This document shows positions 39,649 through 46,741 of a stretch of 49,653 nt of DNA, piece by piece. This DNA is from a virus: positions 1-49,653 of IMG/VR virus record IMGVR_UViG_3300020196_000062; one strand, given 5' to 3'. Position 1 is the first letter of the stretch; each line of letters begins with the position of its first letter. The notes below the pieces were generated by a model. That model did not search any database. It saw nothing but the letters and a program-made list of their open reading frames with translations, and was not told where the DNA came from. A program made the translations under genes and the position numbers.

Positions 39649-40298
39649 ATGTCAAACTTGTAGCTATAACTTCACCAAAAATCGGAGGATTAAGTAGTGC
39701 TGAAGATATTGTATCATATTGCGCGAGAGTAAGTAATCCATCTAATCAGATGAATACTGAAACCGCGCCAAGACTTCTAAAATATTTAATCAAGCATCAA
39801 CATTGGAGTCCATTTGAGATGGCAAGTGCTACAGTAGAAATTGTTACAAGCAGAGCTATTGCCTCACAAATTCTAAGGCATAGATCTTTTGCTTTTCAAG
39901 AATTTAGTCAAAGATATAGTGCAGCCACAAAATTAGAAGATATTCAATGGCGAATGCAAGGTAAAACCAATAGACAAGTTGGTGACGCTGAAGTAAATTT
40001 GTCGCCAGAAAAAATCGAATTAGTTAATCAAGCTCTTACTAATAGTCTCAAAGCTTATGATATACTGATTGAATCTGGGATTGCCAAAGAGTGTGCTAGA
40101 ATGATATTGCCATTAACTACGCAAACTACCATATACATGACTGGAACGCTTCGTAGTTGGATTCATTATATCGAATTGAGAGCTAAAGAAGACACTCAAA
40201 AAGAACACAGAGAAATTGCAATAGGTATTAAAAATATATTTATAAACGAATTTCCAATTATTAGTGAAGCACTAGGATGGGTAAATAAAGTTATATGA
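39645..40298 (+). CDS. thyX: FAD-dependent thymidylate synthase
   Basis: 217 residues. The ThyX signature RHRSFAFQEFSQRYS spans 78-92, with HWSPFEMASATVEI before it and CARMILPLTTQTTIYMTGTL after. Uses methylene-tetrahydrofolate and NADPH via FAD to make dTMP from dUMP. It completes the phage route from dCMP/dUTP to dTMP with the deaminase (28264) and dUTPase (22597). Overlaps both neighbours by 4 bases. Confidence 0.95.
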   Translation: MNVKLVAITSPKIGGLSSAEDIVSYCARVSNPSNQMNTETAPRLLKYLIKHQHWSPFEMASATVEIVTSRAIASQILRHRSFAFQEFSQRYSAATKLEDIQWRMQGKTNRQVGDAEVNLSPEKIELVNQALTNSLKAYDILIESGIAKECARMILPLTTQTTIYMTGTLRSWIHYIELRAKEDTQKEHREIAIGIKNIFINEFPIISEALGWVNKVI

Positions 40299-40942
40299 GA
40301 TTGATTCTTTGCATACCGGGCAATAATTTCTCAGGCGTCTTTTTGGATAGTCTGCTTAATTTTTATAATTGGTGCAACGCTAACAAAATCACGGTTCTTC
40401 TATCAAGAAGAGAATCATGTAATATATACTATGTTCGCAATATGTGTCTGGGCGGTAACTCAACAAGTGGTGAAGATCAAAAACCATTTCAAGGTAATGT
40501 TGATTATGATTATATGTTATGGATTGACAGTGATATAATATTTAGTGTAGAAAGTTTCGTAAAATTATATAAATTACAAAAAGATATTGCATCAGGCTTA
40601 TATTTGATGAGCAATGGACAGCAATATGCAACCGTCGAACATTGGGATGAAGAATTTTTTAATAAAACAGGATTTTTTGAATTTTTGTCTCCACAACATT
40701 TGATTAATAAAAATACACCATTTAAAGTTGACTATACAGGTTTTGGCTTTATATTAATAAAGAAAGGAGTATTTGAAAAACTTAAATATCCGTGGTTTAG
40801 ACCATTATGGAAAAAGTTTGGCAATGTTACTGAATTTACTATGGAAGACGTAAGTTTCTGCCATCTAGCAAAAGAACAAAATATGGACGTTTGGGTGCAT
40901 CCCGAAGTTATAGTTAAACACGAAAAAAAGGTTTTATATTAA
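40295..40942 (+). CDS. GT-A fold glycosyltransferase (second copy type)
   Basis: 215 residues. RLILCIPGNNFSGVFLDSLL, then YDYMLWIDSDIIF with the metal-binding DSD, YTGFGFILIKKGVFEKL, and EDVSFCHLAKEQNMDVWVHP. The layout matches the gene at 35516, so the two may be distant paralogues with different acceptors. Overlaps thyX by 4 bases. Confidence 0.8.
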   Translation: MRLILCIPGNNFSGVFLDSLLNFYNWCNANKITVLLSRRESCNIYYVRNMCLGGNSTSGEDQKPFQGNVDYDYMLWIDSDIIFSVESFVKLYKLQKDIASGLYLMSNGQQYATVEHWDEEFFNKTGFFEFLSPQHLINKNTPFKVDYTGFGFILIKKGVFEKLKYPWFRPLWKKFGNVTEFTMEDVSFCHLAKEQNMDVWVHPEVIVKHEKKVLY

Positions 40943-40960
40943 CTTTTGTAATAAAACATT

Positions 40961-41620
40961 ATGAACTATCAATTCGAATTCGACTTCGAAACGCCAGAAG
41001 ATAAAGAAAAGCGTTTTAAAGATTACGCAGATCAACAAGAAAAAATAGACAAAATGTTTGATAAAGACAGCGACAATTATTATTTTTATAATAAATATGT
41101 TGATGGATTTATAGATTTGCTTCCTTATAGATTAGGTTGGGGATTCAAACATAATTGGTTTGATTTACGTTGGTGGATTAAATGTAAATATCAAAAGATT
41201 CGTTATGGTGTTTCTGACGATGATGTTTATTGTTTAGAAGTTAATATTGCTAAATATATTGTTCCCCGCCTTAAATATCTAAAAAACAAAGGTAAACTTG
41301 GTGTTCCTTGTAAATTTATGCCTTCTAATTATTATGATTTATCAGAAGAAGATATGAAAAAGGCTGAACAAATTGGCGAAAAAGAAATGAATTATATTAT
41401 TGATGAAATGATTTTTGCTTTTGATTATATTATTGATCCTGACAAATATCTGCCTTACCCTGTGATATTATTCAAAGAAAAAAATTACTTTAACAGAGAA
41501 AAAACACTTGAAGAAAAAATTTGTTTGGACAAATATGCACAAGAGAGCAAAGAGTTTGAAGCTCGCAAAAAGAATGGTTTAATACTTTTCGCTCAACACT
41601 CTGATATTTTATGGATGTAA
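40961..41620 (+). CDS. Conserved phage hypothetical protein (219 aa)
   Basis: After an acidic N-terminus, the conserved core reads RYGVSDDDVYCLEVNIAKYI, VPRLKYLKNKGKLGVPCKFM and MNYIIDEMIFAFDYI. This core recurs widely in phage genomes without a known role. Also contains a Trp-rich run (WDLRWWIKCK region). The last bases overlap a small zinc-ribbon gene. Confidence 0.68.
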   Translation: MNYQFEFDFETPEDKEKRFKDYADQQEKIDKMFDKDSDNYYFYNKYVDGFIDLLPYRLGWGFKHNWFDLRWWIKCKYQKIRYGVSDDDVYCLEVNIAKYIVPRLKYLKNKGKLGVPCKFMPSNYYDLSEEDMKKAEQIGEKEMNYIIDEMIFAFDYIIDPDKYLPYPVILFKEKNYFNREKTLEEKICLDKYAQESKEFEARKKNGLILFAQHSDILWM

Positions 41621-41775
41621 AAGAAAAAGAAATCAAATACGATAAATGCATTAGTTGCGGTCAATTAACTAATGAGCCTATTTACAAAGACATAACTCTA
41701 AGAGATAATTACATCGAAGGAGCGGGACAATTATGTCCTACTTGCGCTGCTGAACTTGATAATCCCAGTCGATAA
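41611..41775 (+). CDS. Small zinc-ribbon protein (54 aa)
   Basis: MDVKEKEIKYDKCISCGQLT, then LCPTCAAELDNPSR: two CxxC pairs 25 residues apart. The ATG at 41611 overlaps the end of the preceding gene in another frame, and the stop overlaps the next start. Function unknown. Confidence 0.65.
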   Translation: MDVKEKEIKYDKCISCGQLTNEPIYKDITLRDNYIEGAGQLCPTCAAELDNPSR

Positions 41776-42113
41776 TGAAATTAATTTTAGCGGTGTGTTT
41801 GCTAAGTTTAGTTTATATTGTCGGGTGGTATCAAATTCACGGTCAATTTTTGTGGAATTGGTTTAAAAAATATGAATATTATCTTATTTGGATAAGTGTG
41901 CCATCAACTTTATTGTCTATTCGCGCAATAAAATTAATAAATGAGCATTTTAATGGTCTTATTTGGCCTAACAGAATATTAACTTTTACAATTGGTATTG
42001 TATTTTTTACTATACTTACAGCTTGTCATTTCGGTGAAAAATTTACTATAAAAACATTGACTTTGTTAATATTATGCGTTAGCATAGTCATGCTTCAAAT
42101 ATTATGGGAATGA
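41775..42113 (+). CDS. Integral membrane protein, conserved phage type (112 aa)
   Basis: Four predicted membrane segments (about 1-18, 36-52, 67-85, 91-110). Landmarks GWYQIHGQFLWNWFKKYEYY and GLIWPNRILTFTIGIVFF recur in small phage membrane proteins. A holin-like role is possible, but there is no neighbouring lysin and the layout does not match a standard holin class. Overlaps both neighbours. Confidence 0.65.
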   Translation: MKLILAVCLLSLVYIVGWYQIHGQFLWNWFKKYEYYLIWISVPSTLLSIRAIKLINEHFNGLIWPNRILTFTIGIVFFTILTACHFGEKFTIKTLTLLILCVSIVMLQILWE

Positions 42114-42316
42114 AATTTACCTCTGAGCAATACGCGCATATAAATAAAACTCGCGATAAGATATTAGAATTAAATCGACAACAACATAAGTTGTACGATG
42201 ATCTTATTAAATCGTTAGATATTCCTTTTCATGCCGAAGATTGGATGTTTGATTATATTTATAACGAATATGGATCAATAGATAAAATTGAAGATAGAAT
42301 AAATTCAATAAAATGA
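42110..42316 (+). CDS. Hypothetical helical protein (68 aa)
   Basis: Start taken at the ATG at 42110 because it forms the ATGA overlap usual here; an in-frame ATG at 42104 adds two residues. Sequence MKFTSEQYAHINKTRDKILE, then HAEDWMFDYIYNEYGSIDKI. No family recognised. Confidence 0.58.
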   Translation: MKFTSEQYAHINKTRDKILELNRQQHKLYDDLIKSLDIPFHAEDWMFDYIYNEYGSIDKIEDRINSIK

Positions 42317-42495
42317 ATAATTCTAATTTTTATTTAACTTTGGATTTGCCAAAAAATTTCAGTAGACAAGATGCTGAAAAAATTCGCGACGATGTTCTTG
42401 ACTTCCTTGAAGATAAGCGTCATTATGGATCAAAACATGATGGCAAAAACGGCATAACCGTCAAAGTCGTCAGCGTTTCTACAAATCATGATTGA
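42313..42495 (+). CDS. Hypothetical protein (60 aa)
   Basis: MNNSNFYLTLDLPKNFSRQD, then AEKIRDDVLDFLEDKRHYGS and ITVKVVSVSTNHD. A beta-alpha-beta-like small fold; function unknown. Coupled to both neighbours by overlaps of 4 and 8 bases. Confidence 0.55.
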   Translation: MNNSNFYLTLDLPKNFSRQDAEKIRDDVLDFLEDKRHYGSKHDGKNGITVKVVSVSTNHD

Positions 42496-42658
42496 AAAAG
42501 CTATAGAACGTCTTCGCGTTTACAACAAATGGCGCACAGGCGAAGATGATCGCACAATGGATGAAGTTGGTATTATACCTAATCAACTTACTGAAGATAT
42601 TAAAAATATCTGTGATGAACTCGAAAAATTAATTTGTATATATGCAAGTCGTAATTAA
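42488..42658 (+). CDS. Small conserved phage protein (56 aa, YNKWRTG motif)
   Basis: MIEKAIERLRVYNKWRTGED, then NQLTEDIKNICDELEKLI. The EKA-ERL-x-YN-WRRG pattern is very common among tailed-phage hypothetical proteins and, to my knowledge, has no function assigned. The frame starts 8 bases inside the previous gene and ends 17 bases inside the next. Confidence 0.68.
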   Translation: MIEKAIERLRVYNKWRTGEDDRTMDEVGIIPNQLTEDIKNICDELEKLICIYASRN

Positions 42659-42932
42659 CCTTTCAGGAACCTTTTCTATTAGTTCTGAAGCTGTAGAATT
42701 TATAAAAAAGAAAATAAAAGATAAGAATGCTAAAAAAACAATTGGTCCTTATTCATTTGATGGTGATCGAACTAATTATCTTTTGATCGAAGCAGTAAAA
42801 AAATTAAAAAAGAAAGCAAATGGAATTGATGCAGATTTAAAAATCGTAGACATTCCAGATGATATCGAATGGTCTATTTTTGGTTGTTCTGGTAGTGAGT
42901 GGATTGGAGAAAAACATCGAACGTGGCGATGA
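42642..42932 (+). CDS. Conserved phage hypothetical protein (96 aa)
   Basis: MQVVINLSGTFSISSEAVEF, then YLLIEAVKKLKKKANGIDAD and the conserved end IVDIPDDIEWSIFGCSGSEW ending HRTW. The IPDDxEW...EW...HRxW ending is common in phage small proteins. Function unknown. Confidence 0.65.
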   Translation: MQVVINLSGTFSISSEAVEFIKKKIKDKNAKKTIGPYSFDGDRTNYLLIEAVKKLKKKANGIDADLKIVDIPDDIEWSIFGCSGSEWIGEKHRTWR

Positions 42933-43315
42933 AACCGCGAATATTGAAACGCGCAATAGAAACTGCTCATGCGCTTTGTCCTGTCAATTGGAAAGATGTC
43001 AATAATTCACATATTGCATTTCTCGTCAAAAAGAATAAGATTACTAAGATTGGCTGGAATAGAAAACGTACACATCCAGAAATTGTAAAACATCCATATC
43101 ATGATGGATATGTCGGCACTCATGCTGAGCTAGATGTTATTCTTAAATCTGGCAAACAAGATTTGCACGATCACAGTATGATTGTTTTGCGGGTTGATAG
43201 AAAAAAGCAACTTGCCAATAGCAAACCTTGTCCCGGTTGCCTTAGTCTTATTAAATCGTATGGTCTGTATGATGTTTACTTTTCGAATACCGAAGGTAAG
43301 ATAGAAAAATTATGA
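42929..43315 (+). CDS. Cytidine/deoxycytidylate deaminase-fold protein
   Basis: 128 residues from the ATG at 42929, which overlaps the previous stop as ATGA. Zinc and catalytic motifs: GTHAELDVI (His 65, Glu 67) and KPCPGCLSLI (Cys 101 and 104), about 34 residues apart. It differs from the dCMP deaminase at 28264 in length and motif wording, so its substrate may differ (free nucleoside, nucleotide or a nucleic-acid base). Confidence 0.78.
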   Translation: MKPRILKRAIETAHALCPVNWKDVNNSHIAFLVKKNKITKIGWNRKRTHPEIVKHPYHDGYVGTHAELDVILKSGKQDLHDHSMIVLRVDRKKQLANSKPCPGCLSLIKSYGLYDVYFSNTEGKIEKL

Positions 43316-43323
43316 AAAAACCA

Positions 43324-43351
43324 TTGACTTATACCACCTAGAACTTAGTAT
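43324..43351 (+). promoter_or_regulatory. Class A promoter (TTGACT-N16-TAGTAT)
   Basis: TTGACT, 16-base spacer, TAGTAT; the ATG at 43359 is 7 bases after the -10. Confidence 0.78.
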
Positions 43352-43358
43352 AAACACG

Positions 43359-43595
43359 ATGAAGAAAGATTTATATATGAAGAATCCTAACGAGAATGTA
43401 GTTATTCAAAGTGACGATCTTAAATATGATGGGAAGAATATTATTATTCCATCATATTATGCTGGCGTTATTCATGATTATTTGGCTCATGTAGATCATA
43501 AAAATTTGCCAGAGCCAGATAGAGTTGATTATCTCGCTTTTCTTAAATTTATTGAGGATATCCTAGATCATAAAGAGGCTAAGTACAACAAGTAA
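43359..43595 (+). CDS. Hypothetical protein (78 aa), near-leaderless
   Basis: MKKDLYMKNPNENVVIQSDD, then YDGKNIIIPSYYAGVIHDYL and VDYLAFLKFIEDILDHKE. No family recognised. It has its own class A promoter and is followed by GGGAGG serving the next gene, so it probably leads a short operon. Confidence 0.62.
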   Translation: MKKDLYMKNPNENVVIQSDDLKYDGKNIIIPSYYAGVIHDYLAHVDHKNLPEPDRVDYLAFLKFIEDILDHKEAKYNK

Positions 43596-43621
43596 AAGAA
43601 AGGGAGGGTAAATCTATCGGA

Positions 43622-44203
43622 ATGTACGATACTATATTTTGCAAATATCCATTGCCAATGCCAGATGACCCAAAAGGTTATACTGGTTCTCATGATTTTC
43701 AAACTAAAGATTTTGATTTAGCTCTTGAATCATACGATATTGATGAAAATGGTAGATTATTTCTTCATCGTTTTGAACGCGAATGGGTTGAAGGGAATAA
43801 AGATTCTGAAAGCTTCATTGGAAAATTTGGTTATCTTAACGTTACTAAGAAGTGGCTTGAAGAATTAAAAACTACCGCAACTATTGTATTTTATGATTAT
43901 CTATCATCAAATAATACTGATTATGATTATTATATAGAATATGAAGCGGTATTTGTTAATGGTAAAATAACTTCGGTTAATTTAATATCGTTCGAAGCAA
44001 ACGACAATGCTGATAGAAAAAAAAGAGATATTGAATTTGATCTAAAGCTAAAACGAAATTATGAGTTTACAAAGTCTTTGAGATATAAGTATTTTGTTAA
44101 ACCATATAATAAGACTATTAGTTTTATATTTCGCAAAACTAGTAAGATACTTAGTGATTTATCTCGTATTTTACATACAATAGAGAATAAAATCAAAATA
44201 TGA
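43622..44203 (+). CDS. Conserved phage protein (MYDTIFCKYPLP family)
   Basis: 193 residues. The opening MYDTIFCKYPLPMPDDPKGY, then HDFQTKDFDLALESYDIDEN, EREWVEGNKDSESFIGKFGY, belongs to a well-spread but uncharacterised phage family. The C-terminal 70 residues are very basic and seem added. GGGAGG lies about 14 bases upstream of the ATG. Confidence 0.75.
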   Translation: MYDTIFCKYPLPMPDDPKGYTGSHDFQTKDFDLALESYDIDENGRLFLHRFEREWVEGNKDSESFIGKFGYLNVTKKWLEELKTTATIVFYDYLSSNNTDYDYYIEYEAVFVNGKITSVNLISFEANDNADRKKRDIEFDLKLKRNYEFTKSLRYKYFVKPYNKTISFIFRKTSKILSDLSRILHTIENKIKI

Positions 44204-44254
44204 TTTATTTTATAAATGCATTTTTAATTATTAAAAACACAGCAATAGGTCTAA

Positions 44255-44785
44255 ATGATTACTATTACAATTAAAAATAAAGAAATAAATTATATATTAT
44301 CTTTAGCTAAAAAGCGGCATGACGCTAAACCTTCTAATATAAAAAATTCTGGAATTCTTATAAATAGAAATCTTAACAATCCTTTGGAAAATTATTTACC
44401 GCATTTTATTGGAATCGTTGGCGAATACGCTTGGGCTAAACATACAAATAAAAATATTGATGAAACTATTTATGAAATACGAGATGACGAAGACTTTAAT
44501 GGGGAAGAAGTAAAAACAATTACTTATTATGGCTCAGGCGAGCCAGAACTAAAAGTCAAAGTTCAAGAGTACAATAATAAAAAACCATCAAAATATATAT
44601 TGGCGCGGACAAACAAAGATAATATTTTAAAAGCACTCAATTCCGATTCTCAAAAAACTTTAGAAGTAGAATTATTAGCGGAAATATGTCGTTCTGATTT
44701 CGAAAGAGAGAAAATAAAAAAAAGATATGGACAATATAATCCTGACAATTATGTTGTTCCATTATCAAAAATGAAAGAACTATGA
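44255..44785 (+). CDS. Probable restriction-endonuclease-fold protein
   Basis: 176 residues. The pattern IGIVGEYAWAKHTNKNIDET, then DDEDFNGEEVKTITYYGSGE and KYILARTN fits a PD-(D/E)XK-like core (Glu in the first helix, Asp, then Glu-x-Lys in EEVKT). Similar proteins with GE...D...VKT are frequent in phages and are usually annotated as putative nucleases. Activity is inferred only. Overlaps the next gene by 4 bases. Confidence 0.6.
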   Translation: MITITIKNKEINYILSLAKKRHDAKPSNIKNSGILINRNLNNPLENYLPHFIGIVGEYAWAKHTNKNIDETIYEIRDDEDFNGEEVKTITYYGSGEPELKVKVQEYNNKKPSKYILARTNKDNILKALNSDSQKTLEVELLAEICRSDFEREKIKKRYGQYNPDNYVVPLSKMKEL

Positions 44786-45048
44786 AATTTAAAAATTTCG
44801 AAAAAATAGAGTATACTGTTAATTATAATAAACCATTAGGTAGACAGAACGCTTCTGGTTTATGCGATCCTCCACATCTAAAGTATCCTCAAATACATAT
44901 TGATCCGCGATTGTTAACTCGTCGCCAACTTAATGTACTAATAGAAGAAGTATTTCACGCTCATTTTTTTGAGATGCCAGAATACAAAGCAAGAAAATTT
45001 GCAGCCAATTTAGGAAAACTTGTGTATAATAAGTTTGTAAAGAAATGA
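44782..45048 (+). CDS. Zincin-like phage protein with altered HExxH motif
   Basis: 88 residues. LLTRRQLNVLIEEVFHAHFF sits where related small phage proteins have HExxHA (metalloprotease-like helix); here the first His is replaced by Glu (EEVFHA), so the metal site is doubtful. The rest (PPHLKYPQIHIDPRLL before, MPEYKARKFAANLGKLVY after) fits that small family. Probably not an active protease. Confidence 0.55.
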   Translation: MKFKNFEKIEYTVNYNKPLGRQNASGLCDPPHLKYPQIHIDPRLLTRRQLNVLIEEVFHAHFFEMPEYKARKFAANLGKLVYNKFVKK

Positions 45049-45290
45049 ATTTACGAGACACGTTAGGCGATGAAAAATATTTCGACCCTCTTTTTAAATT
45101 AGACTTTCGCGGTCATAATATAATAGGTTTTAATAAACAATTAATAACCTTAAAACATCCTAATAAATGTGACTCTCAAAACAATTGCTGCCGCGATCAT
45201 ATCATAAAATTTCTAAAAGATGAAGGTTATTTAGATCAGTGTGATGACAAAATCATAATTTTAGATATGTACACTCAAGAAAGTCAATAA
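45045..45290 (+). CDS. Hypothetical protein (81 aa)
   Basis: MNLRDTLGDEKYFDPLFKLD, then LKHPNKCDSQNNCCRDHIIK and FLKDEGYLDQCDDKIIIL. Four cysteines, no clear metal motif. Last gene of a long + strand operon; overlaps its neighbour by 4 bases and is followed by a terminator. Confidence 0.58.
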   Translation: MNLRDTLGDEKYFDPLFKLDFRGHNIIGFNKQLITLKHPNKCDSQNNCCRDHIIKFLKDEGYLDQCDDKIIILDMYTQESQ

Positions 45291-45292
45291 AA

Positions 45293-45316
45293 AACCCTCT
45301 ATTTTCATAGAGGGTT
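45293..45316. terminator. Bidirectional terminator between convergent genes
   Basis: AACCCTCTAT, TTTC loop, ATAGAGGGTT, with T-rich sequence to the right and A-rich sequence to the left. It can end both the + strand operon and the convergent - strand gene. Confidence 0.88.
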
Positions 45317-45390
45317 ATATTTTTATGTTATTTTAAACTCCCGTAGGTTATGGCAATACTGTTATTTAAGCTGAACGTTTAGCAGCGACT

Positions 45391-46035
45391 TCAGCAAGAA
45401 TTGCACTCGCATTCTGTGGGTGATGGCAATATTAGTGAAGCTGAATTACTGAATACATTACCTGTAGAATTGTAGATATAAACATCGTAGGAACCAGCAT
45501 CGTTATTTTGTATACCAGATATATTATAAATATAATTAGTTGCATTAGGAATATTTACTGAATCTTTTCTCCATTGATAATTTAAAGGTTGACCATTTGC
45601 TGTCACTACAAATGAAGCATTTCCTCCAAGATATCCAGAAACATTCTGAGGTTGTGTTGATATGCTAGGAGCAATAACAGGGAATACATCAGGTGTCCAA
45701 GGCAAAGGAGGTTGTACAACAGGTGGAACTAGTTGATTATAAATTTGTTGCATTGCTCCACTTTCATATTGATTTTTCTGATCTTGACCGATTTGATTCC
45801 AGACCCAACTTAGCACTTCAGGTTCAGTTAAATTTTGATATGGAATGAATTCACCTGTTGTGGCAGGTATTGCAGTTGAAGAATAAGTTCTGCCATAAAA
45901 AGGTCCACCGCTGCCACCAGAATAATAAGCTAAACAGTCCCAGTGAACTGTAAATACATAATCTGTTTCGCCACTAAATTGTGGATAACATTCCATCACT
46001 CCGACACGCCATAAATTTTGAAAATCATTGCTCAT
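45391..46035 (-). CDS. Virion-type protein: DUF7936-like N-terminus fused to an Ig-like domain
   Basis: 214 residues. N-terminal part (1-112): WRVGVMECYPQFSGETDYVF, TVHWDCLAYYSGG, IPYQNLTEPEVLSWVW, then PPLPW, a phage-specific domain (DUF7936-like, from memory). C-terminal part (120-205) is one Ig-like domain: APSISTQPQNVSGYLGGNAS, NYQWRKDSVNIPNATN and NDAGSYDVYIYN. This Ig wording is typical of Verrucomicrobiota surface proteins. It ends CECNSC. Ig-like domains on virions usually help adhesion to cells or mucus. No signal peptide, as expected for a structural protein. Confidence 0.78.
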   Translation of the reverse strand: MSNDFQNLWRVGVMECYPQFSGETDYVFTVHWDCLAYYSGGSGGPFYGRTYSSTAIPATTGEFIPYQNLTEPEVLSWVWNQIGQDQKNQYESGAMQQIYNQLVPPVVQPPLPWTPDVFPVIAPSISTQPQNVSGYLGGNASFVVTANGQPLNYQWRKDSVNIPNATNYIYNISGIQNNDAGSYDVYIYNSTGNVFSNSASLILPSPTECECNSC

Positions 46036-46123
46036 AATAATCTCTACACTATAATAACAAAAAAAAAGATTTTTTTTATTTATTTTTTCACAATATTGGT
46101 TATGATATGTACAAATACAATAT

Positions 46124-46285
46124 ATGAAAAAGTGTTTATACTGTGATGAATTTATAGATGTTGAAAACGATGATTATCAAAAGGTAGGTAAGAAAATTGT
46201 CTGTGCATTTTGTTACGAAGATTATGCAGATGAATTAGATAATACTTATGTAGAAGATGAAGAATATTCTCGCGAAGAAGAATAA
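46124..46285 (+). CDS. Small acidic zinc-finger protein (53 aa)
   Basis: MKKCLYCDEFIDVENDDYQK, then VCAFCYEDYADELD: two CxxC pairs 23 residues apart and a strongly acidic tail ending EEE. Lies divergently from the Ig-domain gene across an A/T-rich gap of about 90 bases. Function unknown. Confidence 0.65.
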   Translation: MKKCLYCDEFIDVENDDYQKVGKKIVCAFCYEDYADELDNTYVEDEEYSREEE

Positions 46286-46288
46286 ATA

Positions 46289-46297
46289 GTGTAATAT
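46289..46297 (+). promoter_or_regulatory. Class B promoter-like motif GTGTAATAT
   Basis: Exact GTGTAATAT four bases after the stop of the small zinc-finger gene. No real gene starts just after it; the only ATG (46314) opens a five-codon frame. It may drive the structured RNA at 46303. Confidence 0.42.
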
Positions 46298-46302
46298 ATA
46301 TT

Positions 46303-46395
46303 AGCGCAAATATATGCTGGATAAAATTTGATAAATTATCAAAATCCAGTTAAGCCCGAAGCGCATGAAACCGTGTTTCAAATCGGGCTTTTTTT
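46303..46395 (+). ncRNA. Candidate small structured RNA ending in a terminator
   Basis: About 93 bases with no gene, bounded by a class B motif and a T run. Hairpin 1 (46317-46349): CTGGAT/ATCCAG outside, TTTGATAA/TTATCAAA inside. Hairpin 2 (46352-46390): AAGCCCGA/TCGGGCTT outside, TGAAAC-CGT-GTTTCA inside, then T's. Alternatively this is only a 3' untranslated region of the zinc-finger gene. Confidence 0.45.
46352..46395 (+). terminator. Rho-independent terminator with nested stem
   Basis: AAGCCCGA (46352-46359) pairs with TCGGGCTT (46383-46390) and is followed by T's. An inner TGAAAC/GTTTCA stem fills the loop. Confidence 0.82.
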
Positions 46396-46439
46396 CGTCC
46401 CATACCCCCAACTTTCTCAAAAAATCTTGCATCGACCCC

Positions 46440-46467
46440 TTGACAACCCTCAGAAACCTGCTAAATT
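46440..46467 (+). promoter_or_regulatory. Class A promoter (TTGACA-N16-TAAATT)
   Basis: CCCCTTGACAACCC, 16-base spacer, TAAATT; the ATG at 46476 is 8 bases after the -10. The -35 context nearly equals that of the rIIA promoter. Confidence 0.8.
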
Positions 46468-46475
46468 CATCGCGT

Positions 46476-46736
46476 ATGGATAACCCATCACAAAAGACTG
46501 GCCGTGGTCGTCCGAAGGGATCGACCAGTACCATTGAAATCACGTTGGCTGACTTGCTTGCCAAGCTCAACAACGATCCAAACGCAATCGTGCAAGTTGG
46601 TCGCACTTGGTACGCGAAGTACAAGAGCGTTCCTGCGACCTCTTCGCAAGATGGTGATGCGCTGCCTCCCGAAATTCAGGAGCAGCTTCAAGATACGAAG
46701 GAAGAGGATTCGAAAGTCGAGTTCGTAATTTCCTGA
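46476..46736 (+). CDS. AT-hook small DNA-binding protein (86 aa)
   Basis: Start fixed by the promoter at the ATG at 46476. MDNPSQKTGRGRPKGSTSTI holds a GRGRPKGS AT-hook-like motif that binds the minor groove of AT-rich DNA. Then a helix (ITLADLLAKLNNDPNAIVQV), VGRTWYAKYKSV and an acidic tail. Composition is more GC-rich than neighbours. It precedes a RuvB-like ATPase by 5 bases, so it may bring that motor to DNA or regulate the operon. Confidence 0.7.
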   Translation: MDNPSQKTGRGRPKGSTSTIEITLADLLAKLNNDPNAIVQVGRTWYAKYKSVPATSSQDGDALPPEIQEQLQDTKEEDSKVEFVIS

Positions 46737-46741
46737 TAAAT

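Noticed and set aside
46314-46331. ATGCTGGAT mini-frame after a class B motif
   Set aside because: Only five codons before TGA and it lies in a hairpin; better read as structured RNA.
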